Assembly (NCBI RefSeq): GCF_021390935.1
Contig: NZ_JAJPUI010000007.1
Span: 124,001 to 188,000 of the forward strand
Source of the DNA: Streptomyces sp. CC228A
Lineage (GTDB): Bacteria; Actinomycetota; Actinomycetes; Streptomycetales; Streptomycetaceae
Direction: 5' to 3'
Length of the DNA: 64,000 nucleotides
Positions 1 through 9,087 of this stretch are shown piece by piece. The position numbers and the translations under genes were made by a program. Every line of letters begins with the position of its first letter. The first letter of the stretch is position 1. The notes beneath the pieces are model-generated. The model saw only the letters and a program-made list of their open reading frames with translations. It was not told the DNA's origin and did not search any database.

Positions 1-312
1 GAAACGGAGCTCGTTGCGGTCGATCTTGGCGGACAGCGCGGCCAGCGGATCCACACCCAGCGTCCCGCAGAACTGCAGCAGGTAGGCCAGCACGTCCGCG
101 ACCTCGTCGGCCACCCGGTGAGCCGTGTCCGGGTCTTCCATGACCCGCGCGGCCTCGTCCGGCGTCAACCACTGGAAGATCTCCAGCAGTTCGGCGGCCT
201 CCACGCTCAGTGCCGCCGCCAGGTTCTTCGGGGTGTGGTACGGCTGCCACTCGCGCGACGCCGCGAACTCGGCCAATCTGCGCTGCAGTCCCGCTACGTC
301 AAGATCTGTCAC
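1..312 (-). CDS. MazG-like nucleotide pyrophosphohydrolase (N-terminal part)
   Basis: The gene starts with GTG at 312 and runs off the left edge, so only the first 104 residues are visible. They contain the all-alpha NTP-pyrophosphohydrolase metal pattern: E38-x-x-E41 in the first helix pair and E70-x-x-D73 in the second. This fits the short MazG-like/dCTPase-like family, which hydrolyses (d)NTPs to NMP and pyrophosphate and acts as a house-cleaning enzyme. A perfect 16-bp palindrome lies about 50 bp upstream. The family is clear from the motifs; the nucleotide preference cannot be read here. Confidence 0.85.
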   Translation of the reverse strand, partial: MTDLDVAGLQRRLAEFAASREWQPYHTPKNLAAALSVEAAELLEIFQWLTPDEAARVMEDPDTAHRVADEVADVLAYLLQFCGTLGVDPLAALSAKIDRNELRF

Positions 313-362
313 GCCCTCAGGTGTACCAGGTCCCGCCGCCCCGTCGAGCGGGAGATCCAGGA

Positions 363-378
363 GTGCCTTCGAAGGCAC
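363..378. promoter_or_regulatory. Perfect 16-bp palindrome upstream of MazG-like gene
   Basis: GTGCCTTCGAAGGCAC is fully self-complementary with no loop and lies about 50 bp before the GTG start at 312. The size and position suit a dimeric repressor site, but no regulator is identified and the role is inferred. The rest of the 313-631 gap shows only a 30-bp direct repeat (about 416-473). Confidence 0.35.
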
Positions 379-415
379 ACGGTCCTGCGGACCGCGCGTC
401 TGCCTGCCCGCACCC

Positions 416-473
416 TGCCGGTCGCGCGCACCCCGCCTGCACCCTTGCCGGTCGCGCGCGCCCCGCCTGCACC
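416..473. repeat. 30-bp direct repeat, two copies
   Basis: Two near-identical units starting TGCCGGTCGCGCGC lie at 416 and 446 in the gap between the MazG-like and SepF-like genes. No coding sequence is supported here. Confidence 0.6.
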
Positions 474-631
474 TGCCGCCGCTGAAGTCCGCACGCTCCG
501 CGGCCCCTCCCCGCACGAGCCGCACCCCAGCGGAACGGGGAGCACCAGGACGGCAGGGCCGCGCGCCCCCGCCGGGACGAGGCCGCGGCCGCGCCGAACC
601 GTTCCGCCCGGAAGGGGCACCGTCTGTCGGG

Positions 632-1033
632 CTACGCGTGCGGCACGGCCGCAGCGGCCGTGCCCTCCACCTCCGTGCCGGCCGGCGCGAGGAGGAAGAC
701 GTTCCGGTCGACCCGGTGCATGGCGCTGCCGAGGCCGAAGACCACCCCGCTGCTGAAGTCCAGGATGCGCTTGGCGACCTCGGAGTCGGCACCGGTCAGA
801 TCCAGCAGCACCGGAACCTGCGCGACCAGGTACTCGGCGACCTCCCGGGCGTCCGCGAAGACCTGGACGCGCAGCACCACCATGCGCCGCTGCGCCGCGG
901 CCTCCTCCTTCTCCCGCTGGATCGTGCGGTGGTCCACCATGGACGGCCACTCGTCGCGCCCCCGCAGCGGGACGACTTGTGCGAGGCCCTCCCACTGCTC
1001 GTCGGTGACGTCGTACCTCTCGTACCTACTCAT
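632..1033 (-). CDS. SepF-like cell-division protein
   Basis: A 133-residue protein. A charged N-terminal region of about 45 residues is followed by a domain with the SepF hallmarks: the VQVFADAREVAEYL strand-helix, a 'PVLLDLTG' strand, then 'RILDFSSGVVFGL' and a final 'NVFLLAP' strand. SepF proteins bind FtsZ and anchor or organise the Z-ring at the membrane. This copy is not beside ftsZ, so it is more likely one of the extra SepF-like paralogues streptomycetes carry than the dcw-cluster SepF. The start was taken at the Met 15 codons into the open frame, where SepF-like similarity begins (MSRYERYDV). Confidence 0.8.
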   Translation of the reverse strand: MSRYERYDVTDEQWEGLAQVVPLRGRDEWPSMVDHRTIQREKEEAAAQRRMVVLRVQVFADAREVAEYLVAQVPVLLDLTGADSEVAKRILDFSSGVVFGLGSAMHRVDRNVFLLAPAGTEVEGTAAAAVPHA

Positions 1034-1719
1034 ACGCCCATCCTGGCGCCCCTCACCCGATCGGCCCAACTCCGACACGGCCCCCGTACCGCCTGCGGCG
1101 ACCGGTGGTTCCGGACACGGGTGGAGCGGCCGGCCTCCCGGACGGCACGGGGCGGCAGGGAGGGGCGGCCGCAGCCCACGTCGTCGCCCCCGTACGGCAG
1201 GGCGCCCGGAGGTACCGGAAGGCGGCTACCACCCGCGCCGCCAAGGCGGCGGGTCCATCTCGCTTCCGGCGCGTGTACGGGAGATCCGTTTCACCCGTAC
1301 GGCGTCGGCGCCGAGCCGGTCGGCGCCGCCGGGAGGCCGAGGCCCCGGTGACACCGCTCGCCGGCCCGCGGCCCAGCGGATCCGGTGACGCGCCGCTCCT
1401 GTCCGTCCGACCACCCGTCCGACCACCCGCCCGGCCGCCGACTGCCCGCCCGCCCGACTGCCGCCGGGCCCGGCCTGTCCACCCAGCCCGCCCGACTGCC
1501 CGATCCGCCCGGTCCGCCTGATCCGCTCAGTCCGTCCGATCCGCTCAGTCCGTCCGATCCGCCCGGTCCGTCCGATCCAGCCGATCCGGCCCGTCCACTT
1601 GGTCTGCCCGATCCGGCCGATCCGCCCGGCCGCCCCTGCTCCGCCCGCCGCTGTCTCCGGAGTGACCGGTGGGGCGGGTTCTGCCACGCTGAAAGCGGGG
1701 GTGTCAGGAGGCCAGGGAC
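1034..1719. other. Intergenic region with degenerate short repeats
   Basis: About 690 bp between divergently oriented genes (SepF-like on minus, ATPase on plus). No convincing gene is visible. From about 1402 to 1640 it is built of degenerate CCGATCCGC / CAGTCCGTC units, including an 18-bp unit repeated in tandem near 1525-1562. The promoters of both neighbours must lie here, but no clear -35/-10 pair stands out. Confidence 0.5.
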
Positions 1720-3438
1720 ATGATGAGGACGCCCGGCGGAGCACCCGGAGGCGGGGCAGCCGGAACCCCACCGCACGCAGCCGCCTCGGACGGGGACCGG
1801 TCCGCGGCCGCGCCTCGCGAACCGCGCGCACCGGCCAAAGCGACCGCACCGGCCGAAGCGACCGGACCGGCCGAAGCAGCCGAAGCAGCCGAAGCAGCCG
1901 ATACGGGAACGGCCGGAGTGGGTGGAGAATCCGCGGTGGAGGTAGCGGCGGGCGGCGGCCCGTTCGCCAAACCGGGTGCCGTCTTCGACCGCGACGCGGA
2001 ATGGGACGCTCTCGTCGGCTTCGCGACGGATCCCGGGCCCGGGCCCCGGCTCGGCGTCGTCTCCGGGCGGCTGCGCCAGGGCAAGACCCATCTGCTGCGG
2101 GTGCTCACCGAGTCGACCGGCGGCTTCCTCTTCTGCGCCGACGACGCGGTGGAGGCGGAGTCGCTGAGGCGCCTCGGGGACCTGCTGGCCCGCCGCACCG
2201 GGAACGCGGAAGCCGGGCGGCCGCGCGACTGGACCGAGGCCGTGGACGCGCTGCTCGCCCTGGCCGGGCGGGAGCCCCTGCCCGTCGTCCTCGACGAGTT
2301 CCCAGGCCTCGTACGGCAGAGCCCGTCGCTGCCCGCCGTCCTCCACGCGGCGTTCCGGCGGCACGCGGACGGGCCGCACGGCGGAGCCTCTTCCGGCCGG
2401 GCCCGGCTGCTGCTCAGCGGCAGTGCCCGACCGGTGATGCGCAGGCTGTTCTGCGGGCCGTCCGCGCTGCGCGAACTCGTCACCACCGAAGTGGAGGTGG
2501 GGCCGTTCGGGTACCGGGAGGCGGCCCGGTTCTGGGGCCTGGACGACGTGCGGCTCGCCCTGCGGGTGCACGCCGTGGTCGGCGGGACGCCCGCGTACCG
2601 GCACGCCCTCGTCGCCGACCGCGCTCCGGCCGGGCCCGACGACTTCGACGCCTGGGTGTGCGCCACCGTGCTGGACCCCCGCACTCCGCTCTTCCACGAG
2701 GCGCCCCGGCTGGTGCACGAGGCGGCTGACAGCCGGGACCGCGGGCTGTGCCACTCCGTGCTCGCCGCCGTCGCCCTGGGCGCCGGCACGCCGGGCGAGG
2801 TCGCGGACCGGGTGGGTACTTCGCTGGGGGACGTGTCGCACGCGCTGGCGCTGCTCCGGGACTGCGCGCTGCTGCACGGCGAGCCGGACGTGCTGCGCCC
2901 GCAGCTGACCCGGCTGCGGGTCGCGGAGCCGCTGCTTGCCTTCGAGCACGCTGTCGTACGCCCCCACCGGACCCTGCTGGAGGGGACGCCGGGGCGGGCG
3001 GAGGAGGTATGGGTGTCGGCCCGGCCGGTCTTCGAGTCGACCGTCGCGCCCGCGCAGTTCGCGGAGGTGTGCCGCACGTGGGTACGGGACCACGCCGCGC
3101 CCGGCACGTTCGGTGGACCTGCGGGGCGGGTGGGCCACGGGTCGCTCGCGGGGCCCGGCGAGCCGGGCGCCGAGGTCGTCGTACGGGGCGAGGGCGCGGG
3201 CGGGCGGCCGGGGCCGCTGCTGTCCGTGGGGCTCGCGCGCTGGGGCGAGCTCGTGGACGTGCACCATCTGGAGCGGCTGCACCGCCTGGTGGGGCTGCTG
3301 GACGAGCGGGGCGAGGACGTGGCCCGGGTCGTCCCGGCCCTGTACAGCAGCGCCGGTTTCGGGCCCGCGCTCCGCACGGCGGAGGCGCAGGGCGACGTCG
3401 TCCTGGTGGGCCCCGACCGGCTCTACGCGGGCGGGTAG
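1720..3438 (+). CDS. AAA/ArCHLI-type ATPase, DUF234-like
   Basis: A 572-residue protein. The first ~75 residues are Ala/Pro/Glu low-complexity sequence containing an AEA repeat. The ATPase core follows, with a Walker A-like loop GRLRQGKTHLL near residue 115 and a Walker B strand ending VVLDEFP near 187-193. A winged-helix-like segment and a C-terminal domain (ARPVFESTVAPAQFAEVCR onward) resemble the DUF234 region of archaeal-type ATPases. ATG 1720 is preceded by CAGGAGG at good spacing. The family is found in bacteria and archaea near mobile or defence genes, but its substrate is unknown. No partner gene is co-transcribed on this strand. Confidence 0.7.
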   Translation: MMRTPGGAPGGGAAGTPPHAAASDGDRSAAAPREPRAPAKATAPAEATGPAEAAEAAEAADTGTAGVGGESAVEVAAGGGPFAKPGAVFDRDAEWDALVGFATDPGPGPRLGVVSGRLRQGKTHLLRVLTESTGGFLFCADDAVEAESLRRLGDLLARRTGNAEAGRPRDWTEAVDALLALAGREPLPVVLDEFPGLVRQSPSLPAVLHAAFRRHADGPHGGASSGRARLLLSGSARPVMRRLFCGPSALRELVTTEVEVGPFGYREAARFWGLDDVRLALRVHAVVGGTPAYRHALVADRAPAGPDDFDAWVCATVLDPRTPLFHEAPRLVHEAADSRDRGLCHSVLAAVALGAGTPGEVADRVGTSLGDVSHALALLRDCALLHGEPDVLRPQLTRLRVAEPLLAFEHAVVRPHRTLLEGTPGRAEEVWVSARPVFESTVAPAQFAEVCRTWVRDHAAPGTFGGPAGRVGHGSLAGPGEPGAEVVVRGEGAGGRPGPLLSVGLARWGELVDVHHLERLHRLVGLLDERGEDVARVVPALYSSAGFGPALRTAEAQGDVVLVGPDRLYAGG

Positions 3439-3469
3439 CGGCGAGCTCTCCCGTCCTTCCGCCGGTATG

Positions 3470-3580
3470 GCAGGAGGCCACCCCACCGGGGCACCGGCTT
3501 CCCCACCGGGCAGCGCCCCCGGGGGCAGTGACCACCCCACCGGGCAGCGCCACCGGGGCACCGGTCCCGCTGCCGGGCAG
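3470..3580. repeat. Short CACCGGGGCA-type repeats
   Basis: Degenerate repeated blocks (CCCCACCGGG, GGGCAGCGCC) lie between the convergent ends of the ATPase and the metalloprotease. They could fold into terminator-like hairpins, but no clean stem was identified. Confidence 0.35.
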
Positions 3581-3680
3581 CGCCGCCAGGCTCCGCCTCG
3601 GCCACCGCGACCCGCCGCGGCCGCACCGGCGCCGCCACGCCCCTGGGGCCTGGCCCCACCGGGGCGGCGGCCCGCGCGGC

Positions 3681-4847
3681 TCACCAGCGGGGCGGGTTGC
3701 GGCCGCGGTCGCCGCGCCGCGGGGCGGCCGACATCAGCCACGTCACCGCGCGGTTGACGTCCGTCGACGACACCACCCCGACCAGCCGCCCGGCCTCGAC
3801 GACCAGCACCCGGTGGTCCGGGCCGGCCTCCATGCGCGGCAGCAGGTCCGCCAGCGGGTCGTCGGGGGCGACGACGGTGACGTCGTCCAACGGCACCATG
3901 GTGTCGGCGACCGTGACGGTCCCGCGCTGCTCCTCCGGTACGGCGCGGGCGCGCTCCAGCGTCATCAGGCCGACCGGCCGCTCACCGTCGTCCGCCACCG
4001 CGGGGAACGCCGCGTGCCGGTAGCGGTAGCGCGGGTCGGCGAGGAACGCCGCCACGGACAGCGCCGCCGGTACGGCCACGGGGCCCGGCGTCATGGCCTG
4101 CCGCACGGGCACCCCCGCGAGCACGCCGCGCAGCTGCGCCTGCCGCCCCTCCGCGGTGGCCGCGGCCACCAGGAGCCAGCCGATCAGCGCGAGCCACAGA
4201 CCGCCGAGGGCCGCCGTGCGGAGGAACAGCAGCAGGCCGACGACCACCAGCAGCCACCCGAAGGCCCGCCCGGCGGCCGTGGCGCCCGCGGTGGCGCGCA
4301 GCCGGTCCCCGGTACGCCACCAGATCACCGCCCGCAGCAGCCGCCCGCCGTCGAGCGGGGCCGCCGGAATGGCGTTGAACACGGCCAGCAGGACGTTGAT
4401 CGCGGCCAGCCACACCACCGCCTCGACCAGCAGCCCAGGGGCCGCCGCAAGGCTCACCAGCCACGCGGCCGCCCCGAAGGCGCCGCCGAGCACCAGGCTG
4501 ACCAGGGGGCCGACTCCGGCGATGCGCAGCTCGGCGGCCGGGCCCGGCGCCTCCGACCGCAGCCGGGCCGCGCCGCCCAGCAGCCACAGCACGATCTCGT
4601 CCACGTCCACGCCGTTGCGCCGGGCGACGATCGCGTGGGCCAGTTCGTGGGCGAGCAGCGACAGGAAGAAGACGACCGCGGTGACCAGTCCCGCGGCCCA
4701 GTACGCGAGCCCGGACCGGTCCGGGTACGCCTCCGGGAAGCGGCCCTGTGCCAGGCCCCATACGATGAGAGCGAAGATGAACAGGACGCTCCAGTGGACC
4801 CCGACGCGGACCTGGGCGATGCGTCCGATCGTGAAAGTCGCCCGCAC
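3681..4847 (-). CDS. Site-2-protease-like M50 metalloprotease with CBS pair
   Basis: An integral membrane protease of about 388 residues. Hydrophobic segments begin at residue ~15. HELAH (HExxH, about residue 68) supplies two zinc ligands, and the PLDGGR motif (about 163) supplies the third (Asp), as in S2P/SpoIVFB peptidases. The C-terminal third contains two CBS repeats, usually sensors of adenosine nucleotides. Family members cut membrane-embedded regulators. GTG 4847 was chosen because it follows a purine-rich GGAAGGTGAGG and matches the usual start of these proteins; ATG 4880 and ATG 4907 are longer alternatives. The gene is divergent from the phosphoribosyltransferase at 4928, and a CBS protein follows that. 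Confidence 0.88.
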   Translation of the reverse strand: MRATFTIGRIAQVRVGVHWSVLFIFALIVWGLAQGRFPEAYPDRSGLAYWAAGLVTAVVFFLSLLAHELAHAIVARRNGVDVDEIVLWLLGGAARLRSEAPGPAAELRIAGVGPLVSLVLGGAFGAAAWLVSLAAAPGLLVEAVVWLAAINVLLAVFNAIPAAPLDGGRLLRAVIWWRTGDRLRATAGATAAGRAFGWLLVVVGLLLFLRTAALGGLWLALIGWLLVAAATAEGRQAQLRGVLAGVPVRQAMTPGPVAVPAALSVAAFLADPRYRYRHAAFPAVADDGERPVGLMTLERARAVPEEQRGTVTVADTMVPLDDVTVVAPDDPLADLLPRMEAGPDHRVLVVEAGRLVGVVSSTDVNRAVTWLMSAAPRRGDRGRNPPRW

Positions 4848-4927
4848 GGCCCTCACCTTCCTCTCCCCCTCCCTTTCCATGGTGCCCGGCCCGTCGGCGC
4901 GGGGCACCCCTCAGGGAGGAGGACGAC

Positions 4928-5610
4928 ATGCGGTTCACCGACCGCGCGTCCGCAGGGCGGCAGCTCGCGGACGCGGTGGCGCGTCTGCTTCTGCGCGCGC
5001 CCGTGGTGCTCGGGCTGCCCCGCGGCGGGGTGCCCGTGGCGCATGAGGTGGCGCGGGTCCTCGGCGCGCCCCTCGACGTGCTCGTCGTACGGAAGCTCGG
5101 GGTGCCGTCGCGGCCCGAGCTGGGGTTCGGCGCGATCGGCGAGGGCGGCGTGCGGGTGCTGAACGAGTCGGTCGTCCGGGCGGCGCGGGTCCGGGAGTCG
5201 GATGTCCTGCGGGTGGAGGAGGCCGAGCGGGCGGTGCTCGAAGCGCGGTTGCGCCGGTACCGGGGGCAGCGGGCCGCCGTGCCGCTGGGCGGGCGCGCCG
5301 CGGTGCTCGTGGACGACGGCATCGCGACGGGTTCGACCGCGTCGGCGGCCTGCCGGGTGGCGCGGGCGCGGGGCGCGGCGGGGGTGGTCGTGGCCGTGCC
5401 GGTGGCGCCCCGGAAGCGCTCGGGCTGCTGCGGGAGGAGGCGGACGAGGTGGTGTGCCTGTCGTCACCGGAGTGGTTCACCGCGGTCGGGCAGTGGTACG
5501 ACGACTTCTCGCAGACGAGCGACGAGGAGGTCGCCGCGCTGCTGGCCCGGCACACCCGCGACCGCCCCGACGGAGCCGCGGGGCCCGAAGGCGGCGAGCG
5601 CGGCGGGTGA
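4928..5610 (+). CDS. Phosphoribosyltransferase-family protein (frameshifted)
   Basis: Type-I PRTase-like protein: 'LGLPRGGVPVA' at the start and the PRPP loop VLVDDGIATGSTASA in the middle. The reading frame breaks in the C run at about 5408-5413. Supplying one base gives a normal ending (CLSSPEWFTAVGQWYDDFSQT) and a stop at 5610, matching the intact paralogue at 23185-23871. An AGGGAGGAGG RBS precedes ATG 4928. These stand-alone PRT-like proteins occur in actinobacterial stress operons; their substrate is not settled. Probably intact in the organism. Confidence 0.8.
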
Positions 5611-5760
5611 CGCGGCGGACGGTCCGGGGCCGGTGGGCGTGCCCGGACCGGCTGCGGCCGGATGCCGCCGCATCAGGGACGTTGAGCCCTCTTGCACACG
5701 GCCGCTCAGGCCGCACAGTGGAAGGAGAGGTTCCGTGCCCGAGGCCATGGGAGGCCCCTC

Positions 5761-6807
5761 ATGGAGACCGTCACGAGGCAGCAGGCGCTCAAGGACACGT
5801 CGGAGGGACAGGTCTCCGGCGGCCCCTCGTACGGCGACGTCCTCCGGCCCGAGGAGGCCCCGCGTGCAGAGGCCGTCGGCATCGCCGAGGACCTCGGGTA
5901 CGGCGGGAAGGCCGCCGCCGTGGAAGGCACCCGGCACGGCGAGGGCAGCCGCGCCACCGGGCACCGGGACGACGAGGGCAACCCCCGAAGTCCCCAAAGC
6001 CCCCGAAGTCCCCGAAGCAGTGGGCACAGCCGGGACAGCGCGGACAGCGGCAACACGGGGAGCGGTGGCAGGGCGGCCGTGCTGGACCGGCCCGTCGGAG
6101 CCGTGATGCGCACGTCGGTGGTCACCGTGGCCGCCGGTGAGACCGTGCTGGTGGCGTGGGAGCTGCTGGAGCGCACCCGCGCCCGCCACCTGCCCGTGGT
6201 GCGGTCGGACGGCCGCTGCGCGGGGGTGCTGGACCGTGCCGAGGTCGCCGTCGCCTGCGCGGCCCCGGCCGTGGCGCTGAGCCGCCGGTACGCGGGCGAC
6301 CTGCTGCGCAGCCGCCGCTGCGCGGTCGTCCACCAGGACGATCCGGTGGGCAGGGCGGTGGACGTGATGGACGCCAACGGCTGCGAGGTGCTGCCGGTCG
6401 TCGCGGACGCGGGGCGGCTCGTCGGGCTGCTGGGCGCGGCGGACGTCGTGTCCGCGCTGGCGGCCGGCCTGCCGCGGCGGGGCGGCGGTGCCGTGCCCGT
6501 ACCCGGTGATGCCGGGCCTGCCGCCGCGCCGCGACGTGGAGCGGGTCTCGCCCGTTCCGTAGGGAGAGGGGTCGGTGGACGGCGTGACCGAGAGCGAAGC
6601 GAGGACGACCATGTGCGCAGGCGGTACGGCCCCGAAGGACCGCGGGCGGGAGGCGTCCCCGGGCGGGGCGGCGCCCCCGGCGGGCGGCTGCCGGCTCACG
6701 GCGCGACCGGTTCGCGGTCGCGCCGCTCCACCGGGCGCGCCGCGTGGGGCCCGCCGCCGAAGGGGCGGCCGGTGCACACCATCCGTGTGCCCGCGCTGTT
6801 CGGCTGA
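5761..6807 (+). CDS. CBS-domain-pair protein
   Basis: From ATG 5761 (GGGAGG upstream) the protein has about 100 residues of low-complexity sequence including an SPRSPRS tract. Two CBS repeats follow: VMRTSVVTVAAGETVLVAWE ... LPVV and the matching VVHQDDPVGRAVDVM ... LPVV ... GLLGAADV. Such CBS pairs bind adenosine nucleotides and are common beside the PRT/S2P genes seen here. The reading frame stays open after the CBS pair for about 95 Arg/Gly-rich residues to a stop at 6807. That tail is atypical and may be a frameshift artefact, with the true end nearer 6500-6560. Confidence 0.65.
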   Translation: METVTRQQALKDTSEGQVSGGPSYGDVLRPEEAPRAEAVGIAEDLGYGGKAAAVEGTRHGEGSRATGHRDDEGNPRSPQSPRSPRSSGHSRDSADSGNTGSGGRAAVLDRPVGAVMRTSVVTVAAGETVLVAWELLERTRARHLPVVRSDGRCAGVLDRAEVAVACAAPAVALSRRYAGDLLRSRRCAVVHQDDPVGRAVDVMDANGCEVLPVVADAGRLVGLLGAADVVSALAAGLPRRGGGAVPVPGDAGPAAAPRRGAGLARSVGRGVGGRRDRERSEDDHVRRRYGPEGPRAGGVPGRGGAPGGRLPAHGATGSRSRRSTGRAAWGPPPKGRPVHTIRVPALFG

Positions 6808-6880
6808 CCGGCCGGTACGCGGTACGCGGCCGGGTCCCGAGGCGCCGCGGGCACCGTACGCCGCGCGGGCGCCCGCCCGG

Positions 6881-7762
6881 TCAGACGGTGAACGGGCGCT
6901 GGGCGAGGAAGGCCGCCGAGGGCCGTCCCGACACGTACAGGTTCGGGCTCTGGTTCGGCGGCATGTGCCCGAGGATCGCGCGGTGGAAGGCGCGGTGCCC
7001 GCCGCGGAAGGCGCCGCCGTCCCAGACCTTCAGCAGGGTCCCGGTGAACAGGCCGTTGCGCCGGCCGTCGGCCGCGAGCTGGTTGTCCTGGCACGCGGAG
7101 AGCAGGACCGCGTCGGCCTCCAACCGGCCGTCGCGCCCTCCCGGCCGCCCTCCGGCGGCGGCCTCCGCGTCCAGCTCGCGCTGCAGCCCCTGGTAGAAGG
7201 CGCGGTCGCGCCGGTACAGCGCGCCCTGGAGCGCGGGCGGCATCAGCCGGGACGCGGCTGCGGCCTCGGCCCGGTCGGCGGTGCCGAACTGGTCCCGCAG
7301 CGCCTCGGGGGTGAGCACGTCCGGCACTTCGATGGCGGTGCCGCTGTGGCAGCAGTCCAGGAGGACGAAGAGCCGCGCTCCTTCGGGGAAGCGGGCGAGC
7401 TCACGCTGCAGTTCGTCGTCGAGGTACTCGCGGTCGTAGAGGACGAGCGTCTCGTCGAGGGCGTCGGTCTCCTCGTCGCCACCGGTCTCGTCGGGGACCT
7501 GCCCGCCGTGACCGGAGTACGTGAGGAGGAAGGCGTCGCCGTCGCGGAGCCGCCCCGCCGCGTCGCGGAGGGCGGCGGTGACGTGCTCGGCCGTGCCGTC
7601 GGCGGTGAGGAGGACGGTGTCGGAGTAGCCCGCGGCGCGGGCCAGCGCGGCCATGTCGCGGGCGTCGCTCTCGCAGGCGAGGAGCCGTCCGTCCCAGCCG
7701 TCGTAGCGGGCGGGGTCGACGGTGTCGAGTCCGATGTGCAGGGAGAGGCCGGCAGGTGCCAT
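6881..7762 (-). CDS. Caspase-like (C14, metacaspase-type) peptidase
   Basis: A 293-residue caspase fold. The catalytic His is in YSGHGG (H85) and the Cys in VLLDCCHSG (C137/C138), each at the end of a hydrophobic strand. An acidic DETGGDEETDALDE stretch follows the His loop. There is no signal peptide or transmembrane segment, so it is cytoplasmic. It is divergent from the nuclease-hydrolase-NTPase-trypsin genes. In bacterial conflict systems caspase-like peptidases act as suicide effectors released by an NTPase switch; that role here is inferred from context. The start is ATG 7762 with GGAGACCCCC upstream. Confidence 0.88.
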   Translation of the reverse strand: MAPAGLSLHIGLDTVDPARYDGWDGRLLACESDARDMAALARAAGYSDTVLLTADGTAEHVTAALRDAAGRLRDGDAFLLTYSGHGGQVPDETGGDEETDALDETLVLYDREYLDDELQRELARFPEGARLFVLLDCCHSGTAIEVPDVLTPEALRDQFGTADRAEAAAASRLMPPALQGALYRRDRAFYQGLQRELDAEAAAGGRPGGRDGRLEADAVLLSACQDNQLAADGRRNGLFTGTLLKVWDGGAFRGGHRAFHRAILGHMPPNQSPNLYVSGRPSAAFLAQRPFTV

Positions 7763-7817
7763 GGGGGTCTCCTTGTGCGGCGAGGGGGCTGCCGGGTCGT
7801 CCGGTCGGCGGCAGGTC

Positions 7818-7982
7818 CGGTCGGTCGTGTGCGGTCGATCGTGTGCGGTCGGTCGCAGGGTGCGGTCGCCGCACGCTTGGTCGGTGGGCGGTGGACGGCA
7901 GGCGGCAGGCGGCAGGCGGCAGGCGGCGTCGGCGGTCGGCGGTCAACGGGCGGCGGTCAACGGGCGGCGGTCAACGGGCGGC
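7818..7982. repeat. Three consecutive tandem repeats in a divergent promoter region
   Basis: The gap between the caspase and nuclease genes holds three different arrays in a row. There is a 14-bp unit CGGTCGRTCGTGTG (about 7818-7860), a 7-bp GGCAGGC unit x4 (7897-7924) and a 14-bp GGTCAACGGGCGGC unit x3 (7941-7982). No gene is supported in 7763-8217. The arrays sit exactly where both promoters should be. Confidence 0.75.
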
Positions 7983-8217
7983 GTCGGCGGGCAGTCGGCC
8001 GCGGATCCCTCGGGCCGCCGTGGCGGTCCGCCAATGGGCAGCCGCCGCGGCGCCGTCGCCCCGGGGGGCTTGGAGGCCGTCGGCCGGGGCGGCGACGGGG
8101 CCATGTATGCCGCGCGGCCGCCCGCCCCGAACCCTCCGCGCCCGTCCCGTGCGCTGATGGGGTGGCGTGCGGCGCCGCTCCGTTGCTGCCGGGCCTCCGC
8201 ACGGTACCGGTCACATC

Positions 8218-9087
8218 ATGATCTCTTCGGATCCGTCCGAGGGCCGCCCGGACGACCTGTCCGGCCGCGCGGGCTTCGACGAGGGCTTCCTGGGGCCCGC
8301 GGTGCCCCTGCCGAGGCTCAGCGTGCCCGGTGTGGAGACGGTCGTCCTGCCGTACACCCACTTCAGCGTGGTGCTGCGGCCCGACAGGAGGCTGGCGGCG
8401 GCCACGGCGGTCGCCGTCGACGGCGGGCGGCTGGTGGAGGACGTGCCGCGCGACGACGCCTGGCGCCACGACCCGCGGGTGCCGGAGGACTGGCAGGCGG
8501 GCCCCGAGGTGTACCGGAACAACTCGCTCGACAGGGGCCACCTCGTGCGGCGCCTCGACCCGGTATGGGGAGCGGCCGCGGTGGCCGCCCGCGCGGACCG
8601 CGACACCTTCCACTACACGAACGCGGCGCCGCAGGCGGACGTGTTCAACCAGGGCAAGCAGGTGTGGCAGGGCCTGGAGAACCACCTGCTGGACCACGCC
8701 GCGCGCCACGACCGGAAACTGGCCGTGCTGACGGGTCCCGTCCTCCACGACGCGGACCCGCCGTACCGGGGCATCCAGGTGCCGCTGCGGTTCTGGAAGG
8801 TGGTCGCCTTCCTCCACGCCGGGGCGCTCGGCGCGACGGCGTACGTGCTGGACCAGAGCCCCGACCTGAGCCGGGACGCGGACCGCGCGCTCGTCGGCGC
8901 GGTGCCGGGCGCACCGCCGCCGCTCGGCGCGTTCCGCACGTACCAGGTGCCGGTGGCCGACATCGCGGAGCTGACCGGCCTCGACCTGGGATCCCTCCCC
9001 GAGGCCGACCTGATGCCGCCGACGCGCTCCCCCGAGGAGCGGTGGCGGCGGCTGGAGTCCCCCGCCGACACCCTCATGGACCTGTGA
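8218..9087 (+). CDS. DNA/RNA non-specific endonuclease (NUC1 family)
   Basis: A 289-residue beta-beta-alpha-metal nuclease. The DRGH motif (about residues 105-108, SLDRGHLVRR) is the family's active site, and 'FHYTNAAPQADVFNQ' is the conserved downstream Asn-containing block that positions Mg2+. It has no signal peptide, unlike secreted relatives, so it would act inside the cell. ATG 8218 is chosen; GTG/ATG codons up to 50 bp upstream are possible. Its stop overlaps the next gene's ATG (TGATG), showing translational coupling. Likely a nucleic-acid-degrading effector of the cluster. Confidence 0.88.
   Translation: MISSDPSEGRPDDLSGRAGFDEGFLGPAVPLPRLSVPGVETVVLPYTHFSVVLRPDRRLAAATAVAVDGGRLVEDVPRDDAWRHDPRVPEDWQAGPEVYRNNSLDRGHLVRRLDPVWGAAAVAARADRDTFHYTNAAPQADVFNQGKQVWQGLENHLLDHAARHDRKLAVLTGPVLHDADPPYRGIQVPLRFWKVVAFLHAGALGATAYVLDQSPDLSRDADRALVGAVPGAPPPLGAFRTYQVPVADIAELTGLDLGSLPEADLMPPTRSPEERWRRLESPADTLMDL

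Noticed and set aside
6575..8221. 548-codon plus-strand frame antisense to the caspase gene
   Set aside because: It runs opposite a motif-complete caspase and has no recognisable domain.
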